From: Chara braunii
Taxonomy: Eukaryota > Streptophyta > Charophyceae > Charales > Characeae
Assembly: GCA_003427395.1 (NCBI GenBank)
Contig: BFEA01000479.1
Coordinates: 312,168-342,067 of the forward strand
DNA: 29,900 nt
Direction of reading: 5' to 3'
Shown here: positions 28,154 through 29,900 of the stretch, in pieces
Numbering within the stretch: the stretch's first letter is position 1
Layout of the letters: each line of letters begins with the position of its first letter
The notes under the pieces: model-generated
The model's input: the letters and a program-made list of their open reading frames with translations, nothing else
Databases searched by the model: none
Told to the model about the DNA's origin: nothing
Position numbers and translations under genes: made by a program

Positions 28154-29316
28154 ATATTTGGACTAGAGAGCAACCAAAGAATCAAAGAAAGACAAGACAT
28201 TCAGAAGAGAGTTTTGATTCCTCGTTCAAGTCCGGTCAGACCAAGTACAATATCCCCATGAGCCTAATCCAACTGGCACCAAAAGCACAACAAACCAGAC
28301 TACAAGTAACATCATACAACAATAGAGAATTGAGTGGTGTATAAGTTGCAGGTCAAGCATTGGATTGTGTGTCATCAGTCTGACAAAGTATCTCAGTCGA
28401 GATCCCCTCGCCGCAACAATGGAGAATTGAGTGGTGTATAAGGTGCAGGTCAAACAATGGATTGTGTGTCATCAGTTTGACAAAGTATCTCAGTCGAGAT
28501 CCCCCACTGCGTCAATTGATTTGGGTCCAAGGGACCCTTCTTGTTTGGGCCCGGTCCCACCGAGTCCCAATGGGTCCCAAGTAGGTCGCGACCAAGTCCC
28601 AACCAAGGAGAGTACCTCAAGATCCTAGTTTCTGCCTCTATCGTACTGAAAAACGAATTTCAACTTCAAGAGAGAACCTACGAACTACATCCATTCACAA
28701 ATAAAAAATCCAAAGCACTGTAGAAAGATATGGCTTTCAAAGCAAGATACTTCATTTCTACATCCATCAGGTTAGTAAGTAGTTCGCATACCAATGCACA
28801 CAACCAATACTTCAGATGAGTAGGAAAGTGACCCATAAGTACCCCATCAAGACAACAATATCATGCACGCATACATGGGCAACCCTGCATCCCCCTTCCT
28901 TATGTGGTCTTCCTAACCCTATTCGGCGTATTTGCTACCTCTCATGAAGGAGGGTCTCACTTCCAACACCAAAGTGCAACGCCGGATCCCCCGCCGGTGC
29001 TGAAGAACAAAGTAGTAACTTGCAGCCGTAGATGCAGAATGGCTACCTCCCTCAAGATCGCTTGCTTGAGGGAGGCCCTCAAGTCACCTAGTGTCTCCCT
29101 TAGGTCAGATTCCAGGTGCCAGTGCCTCTCACTGTCGCATTCTCTCAACTTGTTGCATGAAGTCCTCTTGATGTGTCTCGCCTCCACATACTTACTCTCA
29201 ATCTAACTGGTTAGGTTCAATGTCAACCTAGCATGACCTAACCAAGTGTGGTTAACCCTTACCACTTAGGTTAGGATTAGGGTGGATAAGTCAACTCTCA
29301 CCAGCAAGTAGAATCC
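28154..29316 (-). other. Leader of the second element, no gene seen
   Basis: About 1.16 kb between PBS and first ORF. It holds a 97-bp tandem duplication (28317-28510), repeated GGTCCCA-type words at about 28523-28600 and TTAGG-containing words at about 29205-29285. Open frames here are short and without features. Confidence 0.5.
28317..28510. repeat. 97-bp tandem duplication
   Basis: Two adjacent copies begin with CAACAATRGAGAATTGAGTG at 28317 and 28414 and end near GATCCCC. They differ at a handful of positions. The location is in the leader of the second element. Confidence 0.88.
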
Positions 29317-29328
29317 GCTCTGATACCA
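29317..29328 (-). promoter_or_regulatory. Primer-binding site for initiator tRNA-Met
   Basis: The sense strand reads TGGTATCAGAGC, the standard plant PBS complementary to the 3' end of initiator tRNA-Met. It follows the presumed LTR end by five bases. It sets the orientation of the second element and supports a plant host. Confidence 0.88.
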
Positions 29329-29333
29329 AAGTT

Positions 29334-29757
29334 ATGATCCTGACCAATTTTGAAGTACACATTCATCAGATAGTACAATGATGTCCAATTGCAAAAAGAA
29401 ATGAATGAACTTGAGAGGAGAGAGAGGGTAAGAAGAAGAAGAAGAAGAAGAAAGAAAGAAGAAGAAGATGATGTACACCAGCATAGACAAAATGATAATG
29501 CTCTTCTTCTTCGCCAAACACTCTCCTCGTCCTTTACTCCTCCTCTCTTATTCATACAAGACATAATAGTACAATGTTGAATGGATGAACCAGAATCAAT
29601 GTCTGAATCACTCTTCTACTGCAGGTATCACTTGAGGTCCACCATAGCCATGGCCGCCTTCCTCACTCTTCACTCTCATAGGCCGAGGTTTATTTTAAAC
29701 TTTTAAAGAAATAAGGTTTATAAAACTGTGCCGGGAACCGGGCCCGGCATCCCTCAC
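29334..29757 (-). repeat. Possible 5' LTR of the second element
   Basis: The inner end is placed by the PBS (plus strand starts TGATCC at 29334). An outer end at 29757 is proposed because the sense strand there starts TGTGAGGGATGCC, with a TATAAA about 35 nt further in. This gives 424 bp with TG...CA ends. There is no second LTR in the window for comparison, so the outer limit is uncertain and the LTR may run past the window. A GAA/GAAA microsatellite lies at 29430-29470. Confidence 0.4.
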
Positions 29758-29900
29758 AAAGTTCGTCGCAGCTCTAAGGCTGAGCAAGGCTCTCCAACCA
29801 AGCAAAGCCCAGACCACTACTTTGGCAAGATTCTACTCATTATTCCCATCTGGAATCAATCCCTCAGCTAACTAACAATATCCCTAAAACCAAATGTAAC
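29758..29900. other. Short end segment, nothing recognised
   Basis: 143 bp to the end of the window, with no repeat or coding signal that I can support. It could be host flank or more of the LTR. Confidence 0.4.

Larger units (their letters stand above)
26030..29757 (-). mobile_element. Second, decayed LTR retrotransposon (5' part only)
   Basis: In sense orientation it has a possible LTR (29757-29334), an initiator-tRNA-Met PBS, a 1.2-kb leader, gag with a zinc knuckle and the start of a protease. Similarity to a protease ends near 26030, and RT, RNase H, integrase and the 3' LTR are absent, so the element is truncated or was cut by a later rearrangement. Gag has an in-frame TAG and a frameshift. 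The Gag type suggests a Ty3/gypsy element of a plant, but without RT the superfamily is inferred. Confidence 0.75.

Noticed and set aside
29265-29284. TTAGG-like words suggesting telomeric repeats
   Set aside because: Only two or three irregular units; not an array.

Overview
The window looks like intergenic, repeat-filled DNA of a large eukaryotic genome, most likely a land plant or another streptophyte. Two primer-binding sites support this: one resembles the 3' end of plant tRNA-Asp (18018-18035), the other is complementary to the 3' end of plant initiator tRNA-Met (29317-29328). I see no host gene. Species and class cannot be fixed from the sequence.

Almost everything is one giant Ty3/gypsy-type LTR retrotransposon on the minus strand, about 24.8 kb (423-25243). 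Its two direct repeats are about 7.2 kb each, far longer than ordinary LTRs. The right copy (18054-25243) is the 5' LTR and the left copy (423-7673) is the 3' LTR. Read in the sense direction, the order is: 5' LTR carrying three candidate ORFs (H, G, A); a tRNA-Asp-like PBS; five tightly packed small ORFs (B to F); gag with a zinc knuckle; a linker ORF; aspartic protease; reverse transcriptase-RNase H; integrase; a 2.3-kb repeat-rich 3' untranslated region; a polypurine-like site; the 3' LTR.

The most interesting content is the accessory gene set. ORF A, inside the LTR, and ORFs B, C and D, between PBS and gag, share a residue pattern and look like diverged paralogues. E and F form a second paralogous pair. 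I recognise no known family. The cassette has very short overlaps or spacers, suggesting coupled or leaky translation. Protease and RT are joined by a textbook -1 frameshift signal (U UUU UUA, 9-nt spacer, possible stem-loop). The pol motifs (YIDD active site, RDAG and PVKGP blocks) recall the Ty3 lineage I know best from basidiomycete fungi rather than common plant clades.

An assembly warning: about 2.68 kb in the middle of the two LTRs (2783-5461 and 20357-23035) appears identical, including 11 N characters at matching positions, while the flanks differ by several percent. This is probably one collapsed contig placed twice.

To the right, 25244-26030 is unassigned. A second, decayed LTR retrotransposon on the minus strand (about 26030 to about 29757) keeps a possible 5' LTR, PBS, long leader, interrupted gag and the start of a protease, but lacks the rest of pol. 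To the left, 1-422 is a cluster of microsatellites and perfect palindromes.
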